From assembly GCA_947460825.1 (NCBI GenBank), contig CANHHA010000001.1, positions 149,572 through 213,571 of the forward strand: 64,000 nt of DNA. The letters are read 5' to 3'. This document shows positions 9,176 through 18,259 of this stretch, piece after piece. Within the stretch, counting starts at the first letter, position 1. Each line of letters starts with the position of its first letter. Under the pieces are notes generated by a model. That model was not told where the DNA came from. It ran no database searches and saw only the letters and a program-made list of their open reading frames with translations. The stretch comes from Flavobacteriales bacterium (GTDB taxonomy: Bacteria; Bacteroidota; Bacteroidia; Flavobacteriales_D; Crocinitomicaceae). Made by a program: the position numbers and the translations under genes.

Positions 9176-9871
9176 TTAATATAGAATTGAAGTCGAATTG
9201 TCCTTTTCAATAAATGTTTTATAATCAAAGCGTCTTAAATAATCAATAATATTTTGATGTTCATTATATGTAATATGGGCATGCTCAAAATGGATAATCT
9301 TAGGCTTTACGATATTAAAATCAATAGAACAAATCAAATTATTTTCATATCCTTCTACATCAATCAATAAAAGATCAAAATCTAAAAGCTCATGTTTTTT
9401 ACAAATATTTTCCAACGTGTCGCATGGAACCTGAATCGTTTCAATTGAATTGATATAATTTGACCTTGATAAGATACCTTTATGGGGTGTTACAGTGCTG
9501 AATAATTTATTAGAATCTAAACTTGGGTCATTACTGAAAGAAAGTGAAATTTCACCTTTAAAATCGGCAATTGCCATGTTTTCAAAAATGAGATTATCTC
9601 TGTCAATATAGTTTTTCCGTAAAAGTTTATTAACTTTCGGCTCAGGTTCAATTAATACTCCATTCCAATTATATTTTTTAACGAATTCATGAATTGGATC
9701 ACAACTAATTCCATCATTCTCACCTATTTGTATAAATTTGAGTTTAGGTTCTTTTTTACAAATTTTATTAATAAGCAAATCAAAGAATTCACCATCCTTT
9801 TTAAATTTTTCACCTAAATACATATGTAATCTCCAGGAGAAAGGGATCATTTTTTTAATAACGTTTATCAT
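9176..9871 (-). CDS. FkbM family methyltransferase
   Basis: 231 aa. The SAM-binding start is FIQIGENDGISCDPI and the central strand is LLLIDVEGYENNLICSID, which is the FkbM signature (DVEGxE). Members O-methylate sugars or lipids. In an O-antigen operon it is expected to methylate a sugar residue, perhaps as a chain cap (inference). The coding sequence is visibly AT-rich (many AAA, ATA and TTT codons) compared with the wzm/wzt end of the operon. It lies 10 bp downstream of a second FkbM gene. Confidence 0.8.
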   Translation of the reverse strand: MINVIKKMIPFSWRLHMYLGEKFKKDGEFFDLLINKICKKEPKLKFIQIGENDGISCDPIHEFVKKYNWNGVLIEPEPKVNKLLRKNYIDRDNLIFENMAIADFKGEISLSFSNDPSLDSNKLFSTVTPHKGILSRSNYINSIETIQVPCDTLENICKKHELLDFDLLLIDVEGYENNLICSIDFNIVKPKIIHFEHAHITYNEHQNIIDYLRRFDYKTFIEKDNSTSILY

Positions 9872-9881
9872 TCGTAGTTTT

Positions 9882-10820
9882 TTAAATGTATTTTTTTATT
9901 GATTCTTTGATTTTGTTGTCTTTAACAAATAGAAAATCAGTTACTTCATTTATTGATTCAATATCATTAACAGAATTTAGCTTATTTAAAAGTTTGCCGC
10001 TCCACCTATCAGAAAACAAAGCAAAACATTGGTAATTGAAATCTTTTAAAGTATTAAAAATTACATTGAAGTTTTTTGATTTATCATTAATTTCAATTAT
10101 TAAAGTTGGTGACAATGATTCAATAACATTAATTGCTCCACTTATCATCTCCTTTTCATGTCCCTCAATATCAACTTTAATAAAAATATCTTTTGTTGTA
10201 ATTCCATTTTCTTTTATGAATGAATCGAGTGTTATTGTTTCAATAGAAAGAGATTTAATAAATTCCGTTTCTAAATTATCATTGATTGAACTTTTATAGC
10301 TTGAAGAATCAATATTAAATGTTACGTGTCCATTTTTGTTTGATATTCCCTTTCGAATTATTTGGTAATTGTTGTAATTATTTAATTTACAGCGAGACTC
10401 ATTAATATCGCTTACTTCATTATTTGGTTCAAACATATAAGTTTGTTGACCATTAGATAATGCTAACAAAGATCGCATACCCAAATTTGCTCCAATGTCT
10501 ATGTAAAGACAGTCTTTTCCAATTGCTTTTAGGATTTCATTTTCAACAATTGCGATGCCAGGTGAATACCATTTATAGTCCAAAGCGAACTGAAGAGTTT
10601 TATAATCGTCCGGATTAATTTTGGTCTTGATAATTTTGCCGTTTCTCAATTTTATTTTCCAATCAATTTTTTTTCGAGGAATTTTAACATATTGATGTAA
10701 CACATTTATTACTCGTGGACCTGATCTTTCATAAATGAAGTTGTAAAGTTTGATCATGTAAGGCAAATAGAGCGAGATCGAAATGATGCTACATGTCAAT
10801 TTTAATAGTTGTTTTTTCAT
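9882..10820 (-). CDS. FkbM family methyltransferase
   Basis: 312 aa. DCLYIDIGANLGMRSLLALS is motif I for SAM, and IFIKVDIEGHEKEMISGA is the FkbM DxEGxE motif. The ~75-residue N-terminal extension begins with a hydrophobic stretch (LLKLTCSIISISLYLPYMI) that could be a membrane anchor. It overlaps the upstream GT2 gene by 4 bp (ATGA), so translation is coupled. Two neighbouring FkbM enzymes suggest two methylation positions on the glycan. Strongly AT-rich. Confidence 0.8.
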   Translation of the reverse strand: MKKQLLKLTCSIISISLYLPYMIKLYNFIYERSGPRVINVLHQYVKIPRKKIDWKIKLRNGKIIKTKINPDDYKTLQFALDYKWYSPGIAIVENEILKAIGKDCLYIDIGANLGMRSLLALSNGQQTYMFEPNNEVSDINESRCKLNNYNNYQIIRKGISNKNGHVTFNIDSSSYKSSINDNLETEFIKSLSIETITLDSFIKENGITTKDIFIKVDIEGHEKEMISGAINVIESLSPTLIIEINDKSKNFNVIFNTLKDFNYQCFALFSDRWSGKLLNKLNSVNDIESINEVTDFLFVKDNKIKESIKKYI

Positions 10821-11746
10821 TTGTTGGTGTTATACCTAAGTGGTTTTGAATAAGAATTGAACAGAACATTCATATAGTATTTTGTTGCGCCAAAATAAGC
10901 CTTAAAACTGAGCCAATAGTCTTTTTTGTAGGATTTATCCATAAATGGAAGCAGGAAGAAATTACTTGAAAAATTTAAGCAATTGAGCCAGAAAAATAGG
11001 ATGACCCCTAAAGTACCTCTCGCTTTCAAAAATAATAGACAATTACTAATGTTTCTTTGGGTATTAGTTTTTAGTTTATTCGATTGAGTGGCTTCACCAA
11101 TATGAAGTACTTGGATATCACTATAAAATGAAATACAGAAACCTCTTTTAATAGCTCGATGACAAAGTTCTATTTCTTCTGCGTATAAAAAAAAATCTTC
11201 ATCGAAGAAAATATCCTCTTGTAGCATTGATTTTGAAAGAATCATACATGATCCATGAACAGCTTTTACAGTTTCTAAAGGGGGAGGTAAAATACGTAAT
11301 TTATCGATAATCAGGTTTTGCCTAAGTATTTGGCGAAAAGACGCATACTCACTGTAGAAGGAATTTGAGTTTTTCCCATTAGAATCTATTAACTGAACCC
11401 CAGCAATAGCTGGTTCGTCTTTATCATGGTTAAATCGATGGTACAGATCAATTAACTTATTAGAATCTATTATTGAGTCTGGGTTTAAAAGGAGAATGGT
11501 TTCATATTGTGCTATCTTGAAAGCACGGTTATTTGCCTTTCCGAATCCTACGTTGTATTCATTTGAGATCCAGATTATTGTCGGATATATTTTTTTAACA
11601 CGAGTTTGATCATCTGAATTTGAACCATTGTCTGAAATAATTACTTCGTAAGGGAAATCGTAATCAGCATGTAAAAAATGGCCAATACACTGCAGAATCA
11701 GATCAACAGACCAATAGTTTACAATAACAATACTCAATCCTTTCAT
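10817..11746 (-). CDS. GT2 family glycosyltransferase (WbbL/rhamnosyltransferase-like)
   Basis: A 309-aa GT-A enzyme. LSIVIVNYWSVDLILQCIG, ISDNGSNSDD and LLLNPDSII follow the pattern of WbbL-type rhamnosyltransferases. FFLYAEEIELCHRAIKRGF is the typical acid-rich acceptor/catalytic helix. The C-terminus has a hydrophobic stretch that may lie on the membrane. Its start overlaps the previous gene's stop by one base and its stop overlaps the next gene by four, which marks a tightly packed operon. Confidence 0.85.
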   Translation of the reverse strand: MKGLSIVIVNYWSVDLILQCIGHFLHADYDFPYEVIISDNGSNSDDQTRVKKIYPTIIWISNEYNVGFGKANNRAFKIAQYETILLLNPDSIIDSNKLIDLYHRFNHDKDEPAIAGVQLIDSNGKNSNSFYSEYASFRQILRQNLIIDKLRILPPPLETVKAVHGSCMILSKSMLQEDIFFDEDFFLYAEEIELCHRAIKRGFCISFYSDIQVLHIGEATQSNKLKTNTQRNISNCLLFLKARGTLGVILFFWLNCLNFSSNFFLLPFMDKSYKKDYWLSFKAYFGATKYYMNVLFNSYSKPLRYNTNK

Positions 11747-12672
11747 TATTTAAGTATAATGGACTTAATAAATTTGTAAGCATAATGGCGATCAATTTTC
11801 CACAACTTAAGGTGAATTCTAATAGCTTCATTTAAGCTCACCTCCTTCCGAAAATAATTACAGTATTTAAAGATGAGTCTATCGCTGAGTATTCTTTTTT
11901 TATCGGGATAAAAATTAATTAAGTAAATATAAAGATTTATGTTTTCAAAAAAAGTAGCCAATTGTTTACTTTTTTGTTTCCGCACGGTATTTTCATGAAT
12001 TCTAAAATTATTCATAAGGGCTGGCGTGAAGTATACGTCACCTTTTTGAGCTAGTAGAATCCAGAAATACCAATCACCATAGAGCTTAAAATCAAGAATT
12101 GAATTTATGTAATTGTTTCTAAGAGCGCTTTTTCTGAACAGAACTGCACTTGCGTTTGGAATGTTATTTTCGGCAAGTAATAATTCTTGTATAAACTCAC
12201 CTCCTTTTAAAACAAATTCACTCGAAAACCGCTGATCCTGAGCAATATTTGGTAATGAGGTATAGTTTAAATAGTTTGTTCTTTTGCCATTTTCATCAAT
12301 TATTTTAGATCCACAATAACCAAGAACTACATTTTCATGATTCAGCATTTTCTGAATCATCGTTTGTAGGAAGTCTTCTTCTGCAGCATCATCACTTTCA
12401 GCAATCCATATAAAATCTCCTGAACATTTGTCAATGCCTTTCAACCATTGCTTGAACGTTGATCCAGAATTAATATCATTAGTTATAATACCTTTTACTT
12501 TAGGATTATTACTAAATAAATTGATCGTGTTTAAGCTGTCATCCGTTGATTTATCATCCAAAATTATTACTTCGATATTTGAGTAGGATTGATTCAAAAT
12601 TGAATTAATCCGATCAATAAGAAATTTTGAATGGTTATAATTCGGCAGTATAACAGAAACTAATGGGGTCAT
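11746..12672 (-). CDS. GT2 family glycosyltransferase
   Basis: A 308-aa GT-A enzyme. VSVILPNYNHSKFLIDRINS, ILDDKSTDDS and FIWIAESDDAAEEDF (metal-binding SDD) define the family. The ~100 C-terminal residues are specific to this gene. It overlaps both neighbours by 1-4 bp. Substrate not predictable. Confidence 0.85.
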   Translation of the reverse strand: MTPLVSVILPNYNHSKFLIDRINSILNQSYSNIEVIILDDKSTDDSLNTINLFSNNPKVKGIITNDINSGSTFKQWLKGIDKCSGDFIWIAESDDAAEEDFLQTMIQKMLNHENVVLGYCGSKIIDENGKRTNYLNYTSLPNIAQDQRFSSEFVLKGGEFIQELLLAENNIPNASAVLFRKSALRNNYINSILDFKLYGDWYFWILLAQKGDVYFTPALMNNFRIHENTVRKQKSKQLATFFENINLYIYLINFYPDKKRILSDRLIFKYCNYFRKEVSLNEAIRIHLKLWKIDRHYAYKFIKSIILK

Positions 12673-13385
12673 TTTATAAAAAATTTACTAATCATGTAGT
12701 GGAACTTCACTTTAATAGTTCTCTTCCTTAATTCTTTTTTGATGATTTTTTGGATATTCTTTAGAAACATAGTGTCTGTAGCTGCACTTACTCCGTTTTC
12801 GTTGTAACATGCTATGATCTGATCGACGAATTTAGAGGCATACTTATCCATCCATTTTAAATTGAATTCCCAGTCGGCATATAACTTATAATCTGTGTTG
12901 AAATAACCAATTTCTTGAAATAGATTTCGATTGTAAAAAATAGCTTGATGACAAATGTTCTTATAGCTAAGTCTAAATAAGTTGAAATCTCTGTCGTATT
13001 CGAGTCTGGAATTTTGAAATTTTACTTTGCCATATACTACCATCAACTCTTGATGATCTTTTATGGAGTTATAAACATGTTGTAATACAGAATTTGTATA
13101 AAAATAATCATCAGAGCCGGTGAAGTAAATCCAATCTCCAGTGGCTTCAACTATTCCTTTATTCATTCCATCATAAATACCGTCATCCTTTTTTCTAAAA
13201 TATTTTATTCGAGAATCTGAAAGAAAGTTCTCAATTAATAATTGGGTTAAATCAACACTTTCACTGTCCATTATAATTAATTCCCAATTTGTATACGTTT
13301 GATCAAGGACGCCACGAATTGTCCGCTCAATAGTTTTTTCTCCATTGAAAACAGGTAGAATAATGCTAAATAATGGATCAGTCAT
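12669..13385 (-). CDS. GT2 family glycosyltransferase (short)
   Basis: A 238-aa minimal GT-A enzyme. FSIILPVFNGEKTIERTIRG, IMDSESVDLT (a variant of the usual DDGSTD), DDGIYDGMNKGI and YFTGSDDYFY are present. This IYDAMNKGI-type motif is common in WcaA/PssE-like colanic/exopolysaccharide transferases. It overlaps both neighbours by 4 bp and is AT-rich. Confidence 0.85.
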   Translation of the reverse strand: MTDPLFSIILPVFNGEKTIERTIRGVLDQTYTNWELIIMDSESVDLTQLLIENFLSDSRIKYFRKKDDGIYDGMNKGIVEATGDWIYFTGSDDYFYTNSVLQHVYNSIKDHQELMVVYGKVKFQNSRLEYDRDFNLFRLSYKNICHQAIFYNRNLFQEIGYFNTDYKLYADWEFNLKWMDKYASKFVDQIIACYNENGVSAATDTMFLKNIQKIIKKELRKRTIKVKFHYMISKFFIK

Positions 13386-14329
13386 AAATTGAAATTAAAA
13401 AAACTCTTTTTTGGGCATTGAATTATTTGTAGGATTTCATTTTCATGACGATTCCAATTTTCTCTAATTTCAAATGATTTTGCAATAGAATTTTCTTGTA
13501 TTTTTTTAAAATCGATTTCTAAACTTATATTTAAGCTTGCGTCAGCGTTAAGTAAAAAACCGTTTATTTCATGTGTCACATATTCATTGAATGTAGGGAA
13601 ATTAAATCCAATTAATATTTTTCCTTTTGACATTGCCTCGAGAAACGACATTCCTATTCCTTCAAATTTGCGAGGGGCGAGATAAAAAGTACATTTTTCT
13701 ATTAATAACAAATAATCTTGTTGATTTTCGATCCAATTTGATACGAATACCGAAAATGTCTGATTTTCAATTTCATCATTTGATATCTGTAAAATATTCT
13801 CAGGATTATGTATCACTAATCGATCAACATTTAATTTTTGGCAAATAGCTTTCAAATCGGTCCAGTTAATATCCCCGTTTCGAGACCAGAAAAACAGCGA
13901 TTTTTCATCGTCAATTTTGTTAGATTCTATATTTAAAGGGGGCATATATTGAAAAAAATATAGATTTTTAAAACCAATTTTCAACATTTCGTCGTATAAT
14001 TTTCTGCAAAAACAAATAACTTTCAATTTTTTTATTTCATTTTTCAGGTAATATTTTTTTGTTATTAAATAATCGTCGTACATAGGAAAGAAGGTAACAT
14101 TATTGCACTTAATTTTTTTTAAAAATCCATATGGGAAGTTTTGCCAAAAACAAATGAAATCAGGGTTTATATTATTTATAGTTCCAATCAGATAACTTTT
14201 ATCATCTTTAAATTGATCAAAATAAATAAGAATAATCTCGTGCTTTAAACTTAATAAATTCTTTATAAAGTTACTTGAACCAGTTTTTTCATGAAATGGA
14301 TGATCAACGAAAACTATTTTGCTTTTCAT
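13382..14329 (-). CDS. GT-B type glycosyltransferase, divergent
   Basis: 315 aa. The C-terminal half carries FYLAPRKFEGIGMSFLEAMS then KGKILIG, the E-x7-E region of GT4 enzymes, and an NGFLL segment. The N-terminal half is weakly conserved (IVFVDHPFHEKTGSSNFIKN). It is very AT-rich (runs of AAA/ATT codons), more so than any neighbour, and was probably acquired from a low-GC donor. It is coupled to the downstream GT2 by a 4-bp overlap. Confidence 0.7.
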   Translation of the reverse strand: MKSKIVFVDHPFHEKTGSSNFIKNLLSLKHEIILIYFDQFKDDKSYLIGTINNINPDFICFWQNFPYGFLKKIKCNNVTFFPMYDDYLITKKYYLKNEIKKLKVICFCRKLYDEMLKIGFKNLYFFQYMPPLNIESNKIDDEKSLFFWSRNGDINWTDLKAICQKLNVDRLVIHNPENILQISNDEIENQTFSVFVSNWIENQQDYLLLIEKCTFYLAPRKFEGIGMSFLEAMSKGKILIGFNFPTFNEYVTHEINGFLLNADASLNISLEIDFKKIQENSIAKSFEIRENWNRHENEILQIIQCPKKSFFNFNL

Positions 14330-14346
14330 AAGTCCATTAATATTGT

Positions 14347-15294
14347 TTATTTAGATTGGATCAAATTTCTATTAAGTTTTAAAGCTACTTTCCATTCGGC
14401 TCTGAAGATTTTAAAAAACCTAGAAGTGTAAGGTTTAAATAGAAATAGAATTTTCATTCTACGAAAACTATTTAAGCAATTGTATTCAGCTGTTGGTTTA
14501 ATGCGCTTATAAAATTCAAATTGTAAATCTTTTATGTCATTATCAAACCTGTTTTTTAACTCACTATTGATCAATGAATACATTTTCAAACGATTTAAAT
14601 ACAGGTTAAAGTTTTCTTTATGTTGAATCGTATTGCTGATGCCCCCTCGGTGTAATCTATATACGCTCATTTTTTCAGGAATACATATAAAATCGCCATT
14701 ACCTGACATCAATGCCAGTATTGGAAGATCACCACAAATTGACTCTTTCCAAATCCTAGTATTAAAATTGAGCAACTCTTTTTTGAAGACGATACTCCCA
14801 GTTGGAAACCATTGATTTATAACTTCACGAAATGTATGTTTTGTTTTATTTACTGTATAAATGAAGTTTATTAGCGTTCCTGTATCATTAAGGGACCAAG
14901 CATCGTGAACACATAGAGAAGAATTGGAATTTGCTTCAAGTAAGTCAACTTGTTTTTGAAGTTTTAATGGATCCGTCCAATAATCATCACCTTCGCAAAG
15001 TGCAATGTATTTCCCCTTTGCCTGTTCAATAGCCCAAATAAAATTAGGCATCATGCCTTTATTGCGCTCATGTTGCGTATACTTTATCCAATGCCCCTTC
15101 GGGTGTGTTTCGATGTAGGTTTTAACAATTTGGGATGTTTGATCTGGCGAACAATCATCTGCAATAATTAATTCAACAGGGAAATCGACCTCTTGCATCA
15201 ATACCCCTTCGATTGCTTCCGCAATAAAAGCTTCGTGCATGTAGGTAATCATGATGACACTTACCAAGGGCGTATTTTCAGCTATTTTTCTCAC
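14347..15294 (-). CDS. GT2 family glycosyltransferase
   Basis: A 315-aa GT-A enzyme. VSVIMITYMHEAFIAEAIEG, IIADDCSPDQT and ALCEGDDYWTDPLKLQKQV (EGDDYWTD metal site) identify a well-known GT2 subgroup of O-antigen clusters. Base composition is closer to the wzm/wzt end than to the AT-rich genes downstream. It overlaps the acetyltransferase gene by 4 bp. Confidence 0.85.
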   Translation of the reverse strand: MRKIAENTPLVSVIMITYMHEAFIAEAIEGVLMQEVDFPVELIIADDCSPDQTSQIVKTYIETHPKGHWIKYTQHERNKGMMPNFIWAIEQAKGKYIALCEGDDYWTDPLKLQKQVDLLEANSNSSLCVHDAWSLNDTGTLINFIYTVNKTKHTFREVINQWFPTGSIVFKKELLNFNTRIWKESICGDLPILALMSGNGDFICIPEKMSVYRLHRGGISNTIQHKENFNLYLNRLKMYSLINSELKNRFDNDIKDLQFEFYKRIKPTAEYNCLNSFRRMKILFLFKPYTSRFFKIFRAEWKVALKLNRNLIQSK

Positions 15295-15908
15295 TTTGCT
15301 GGCACCCCTTTAACTGTAACTCCCGCTGGGACATCTTTTGTCACCACCGCCCCTGCCCCAATGATGGCCTTATCACCAATGGTTATGCCGGGAAGGATTA
15401 CTGAACCTGTGCCTATGAAACACCCATTTCCGATATTTACATTTCCTGAAATATGCACGCCAGGGCAAATCTCAGAAAATGAACCAATTTTTACATCATG
15501 ACCAATGGTGCAATTCAAATTAATCAAAACCCCTTTTGAGATATAGATATCATTTGTCAAAACACTTCCGGTCATTATGCATACTCCTTCTTCGACCATG
15601 TTATTAAAAGAACCAACCGACGCCTTTGGACTTATCAATGTCTCTAATCGTCCCCCCAAAGCGATGAATTGATTTGATAGTTGTTTTCGTAAGATCGGGT
15701 TTCCTATCCCCAATGCGAATAAGTTGGATTGTCCGTTGAAATGAGCTGTAACTTCCTTTTCAGTTTTTAAAATAGGGAACTTTCCAAAAAGTAGTCCCGG
15801 TAATTGAGTCGAAACATTGTCAAAAAACACCAAATTTTCTGTGTGCCCCAATTGGTGGCATACTTCAAGCAATTCCTTGGCAAAGCCTCCAGCACCTATA
15901 ATGACCAT
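15291..15908 (-). CDS. NeuD/PglD-type sugar O- or N-acyltransferase
   Basis: 205 aa from the ATG at 15908 (MVIIGAGGFAKE). The ORF-track start at 15944 would run back into the aminotransferase gene, whose stop is at 15919. The N-terminal Rossmann-like part starts VIIGAGGFAKELLEV. The rest is a left-handed beta-helix of hexapeptide repeats (GVLINLNCTIGHDVKIG, IGTGSVILPG). The family acetylates UDP- or dTDP-amino sugars. The gene directly follows a sugar aminotransferase, so the pair probably makes an N-acetylated 4-amino-4,6-dideoxy sugar (inference). Confidence 0.85.
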   Translation of the reverse strand: MVIIGAGGFAKELLEVCHQLGHTENLVFFDNVSTQLPGLLFGKFPILKTEKEVTAHFNGQSNLFALGIGNPILRKQLSNQFIALGGRLETLISPKASVGSFNNMVEEGVCIMTGSVLTNDIYISKGVLINLNCTIGHDVKIGSFSEICPGVHISGNVNIGNGCFIGTGSVILPGITIGDKAIIGAGAVVTKDVPAGVTVKGVPAK

Positions 15909-15918
15909 TGATTCTAAA

Positions 15919-16995
15919 TTAAAAATTATTAATAATCGAGGCAATGCCCTTTACTTCATTTTCACTCAACCCATAAAATAACGGTAAACATAAAATCCGT
16001 GAAGAGACATCCGAAGCAATCTCACAGGTGCTTTGCGGAACATACGGTAACTGGGTAAGTGATGGATAAAAGTACCTGCGTGGAAATACCTCAGCAGTTT
16101 GTAACGATTTTTGCACTTCCATTAATTGATTTTCAGATTCAAGCAGCACTGGATAATATGCTGTATTCCAATTGGTTTCTTTTCTAATATTAATACGTAT
16201 TAGCGAGTCTAATTTCAAGTATTCAGTATACCACGATACCACTCGGCTTCGTTCCTCCAAGATCTCCTGCATATGCGGTAAAACCGCCAAACCCATGGCC
16301 GCCTGCAATTCACTCATCTTCCCATTGATTCCAAGTCCATGAAATCCTAAAGGACCATCATGGCCAAAGTTATGACTGTAATATAGCTGATTAAACAAGG
16401 CGGGATCTTTACAGAAAATCGCGCCTCCCTCTCCGGTATGGAACAATTTCGTGGCGTGAAAACTGCAGGTAGTTACATCCCCATATTCAAAAATACTTTT
16501 CCCTTTGTAGTTAACTCCGAACGCATGTGCACCGTCATATATTACCTTCAGGTTATGCTTCTTGGCAATTCGTTCTATTTCTTCTACGTTACACGGATTT
16601 CCAAACACGTGAGTCGCTAAAATACACGTAGTTTTTTCTGTAATCGCTGCTTCAATTTTGGTTTCATCAATGGTTAGGCATTCCGGGTGAATATCCACAA
16701 ACACGGGCGTACATCCTTCCCAAACAATCGCAGAGGTTGTCGCGACATACGAGAATGGTGTGGTAATGACTTCTCCGCCCTTCGCCAAACACTTCAATGC
16801 GATTTGCAAGGGAATCGTCCCGTTGTTCATGAGGATAATTTTCGCGTCTTCGAGATGGAGATACTCCGTGAGTTTAGCCTCTAATTCCAGAACCAAGGCT
16901 CCCCGATTCGTCAACCAACCGTTATTGTAGGCCCGTTGCACTTGAGCCGTGTATTCCTCCAAGGGCGGTAAAAACGATTTGGTTACGGGAATCAT
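15919..16995 (-). CDS. DegT/DnrJ/EryC1/StrS sugar aminotransferase
   Basis: A 358-aa PLP enzyme of the sugar aminotransferase family. The PLP lysine is K183 in SFHATKLFHTGEGG, the cofactor Asp is D154 (VIYDGAHAFG), and the ATHVFGNPC loop is of the VioA/FdtB kind. It transfers an amino group to a nucleotide-linked keto sugar, probably a 4-keto-6-deoxyhexose. No dTDP-glucose dehydratase is in the window, so the keto sugar must come from elsewhere or from the GDP-linked product of Gmd. It overlaps wzt by 4 bp. Confidence 0.85.
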   Translation of the reverse strand: MIPVTKSFLPPLEEYTAQVQRAYNNGWLTNRGALVLELEAKLTEYLHLEDAKIILMNNGTIPLQIALKCLAKGGEVITTPFSYVATTSAIVWEGCTPVFVDIHPECLTIDETKIEAAITEKTTCILATHVFGNPCNVEEIERIAKKHNLKVIYDGAHAFGVNYKGKSIFEYGDVTTCSFHATKLFHTGEGGAIFCKDPALFNQLYYSHNFGHDGPLGFHGLGINGKMSELQAAMGLAVLPHMQEILEERSRVVSWYTEYLKLDSLIRINIRKETNWNTAYYPVLLESENQLMEVQKSLQTAEVFPRRYFYPSLTQLPYVPQSTCEIASDVSSRILCLPLFYGLSENEVKGIASIINNF

Positions 16996-18251
16996 GCGTT
17001 AATTTTAAAATCAATATTCGGTCGAACAAATCCCGGGAATTTACCATGCCAATTGGTGTTTTCTCGTTCTTCCTCCACCTCAAACGTTAATACCTCGTCA
17101 AAGTTAAAAAGCGGCTTTGCCGTATCTTGGACCAGCATGAAAGATACATAGAATACTCCTGTATTTAATAATTCTTTTGGAATCACACATCGTGCATGAT
17201 GAAGACCGACACCAAGCGTAGGCGGTGGTAATTGGGTAATTACATTGAACACACATTCTCCTGTTGCTGCAAAGAGGTGTAGGCTAAGATTAGCGACTAA
17301 GTCTTCTACATAATTCCAAAAACTTATGTTTATTTCAAGGGAGCTTTTTACCGTAATCATTGGTTTACCGTCTTCACGTATCGGTTTAAGCGCTATCGAT
17401 TTCAAGCGTGTAAATTCATTCCCTGGTGCCTCATGTTCTTCGTAGGAACGACCCCAGTCTGCTTTATTTCGGTTATTAAGATACGTTTCTATTACGTGGG
17501 AAGGGCTGCCTTCAGAAACAATAGTGCCATGCTCCAAGAGCAGGGCACGAGAACACAGATTCTTCACCGCTTCCATGTTGTGACTAACAAAAAGCACTGT
17601 TCTTCCTGCACTGGCCACATCCTTCATTTTCCCGATGCATTTTTTTTGAAAATCTACATCCCCCACTGCCAACACTTCGTCTACAATTAAAATCTCTGGT
17701 TCAAGATGAGCCGCTACAGCGAAGGCTAAACGAACATACATCCCTGAGGAATAGCGTTTAACGGGTGTATCAATGTATTTTTCAACGCCACTGAAGGAAA
17801 CGATTTCATCAAATTTTCTAGCAATCTCTTTTTTAGTCATCCCCAAAATGGCTCCATTCAAGTAAATGTTTTCCCTTCCTGTCAGCTCAGGATTAAACCC
17901 TGTTCCAACCTCTAACAAGGAGGCTACTCGTCCATTTAGCGTTATTCTTCCTTTAGTTGGCGAAGTCACCTTAGAAAGGATTTTTAACAAGGAACTCTTC
18001 CCTGCCCCATTGCGTCCGATAATACCCAGTACTTCCCCTTGATTTACAGCGAAATTAATGTCTTCCAGTGCCCATACAAAATCACCTTTCCCTTTCGTCG
18101 TTCGATCGTTTGTTTCAATGATTACCTCATACGGATCTGCCTTTCCTCTGATCTTATACCACCAGCGATTTACATCCTGAATTAAGGACCCAGTGCCTAC
18201 TTGCCCCAGTCGATATTGTTTAGATAAATGTTCTACCTTGATTACCTCCAT
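16992..18251 (-). CDS. wzt: O-antigen ABC exporter ATPase with glycan-binding C-terminal domain
   Basis: 419 aa. The ABC domain has Walker A GRNGAGKSS (79-87), the signature YSSGM (168-172) and Walker B ILIVDE (188-193). A further ~160 residues after about 255 form a beta-rich domain as in Wzt proteins that bind the capped end of the O-chain (for example WPPPT-like PPPTLGVGLHHARC and FYVSFMLVQDT). It drives export of the finished polysaccharide across the inner membrane. It lies 8 bp downstream of wzm. Confidence 0.92.
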   Translation of the reverse strand: MEVIKVEHLSKQYRLGQVGTGSLIQDVNRWWYKIRGKADPYEVIIETNDRTTKGKGDFVWALEDINFAVNQGEVLGIIGRNGAGKSSLLKILSKVTSPTKGRITLNGRVASLLEVGTGFNPELTGRENIYLNGAILGMTKKEIARKFDEIVSFSGVEKYIDTPVKRYSSGMYVRLAFAVAAHLEPEILIVDEVLAVGDVDFQKKCIGKMKDVASAGRTVLFVSHNMEAVKNLCSRALLLEHGTIVSEGSPSHVIETYLNNRNKADWGRSYEEHEAPGNEFTRLKSIALKPIREDGKPMITVKSSLEINISFWNYVEDLVANLSLHLFAATGECVFNVITQLPPPTLGVGLHHARCVIPKELLNTGVFYVSFMLVQDTAKPLFNFDEVLTFEVEEERENTNWHGKFPGFVRPNIDFKINA

Positions 18252-18259
18252 ACTTCCAA

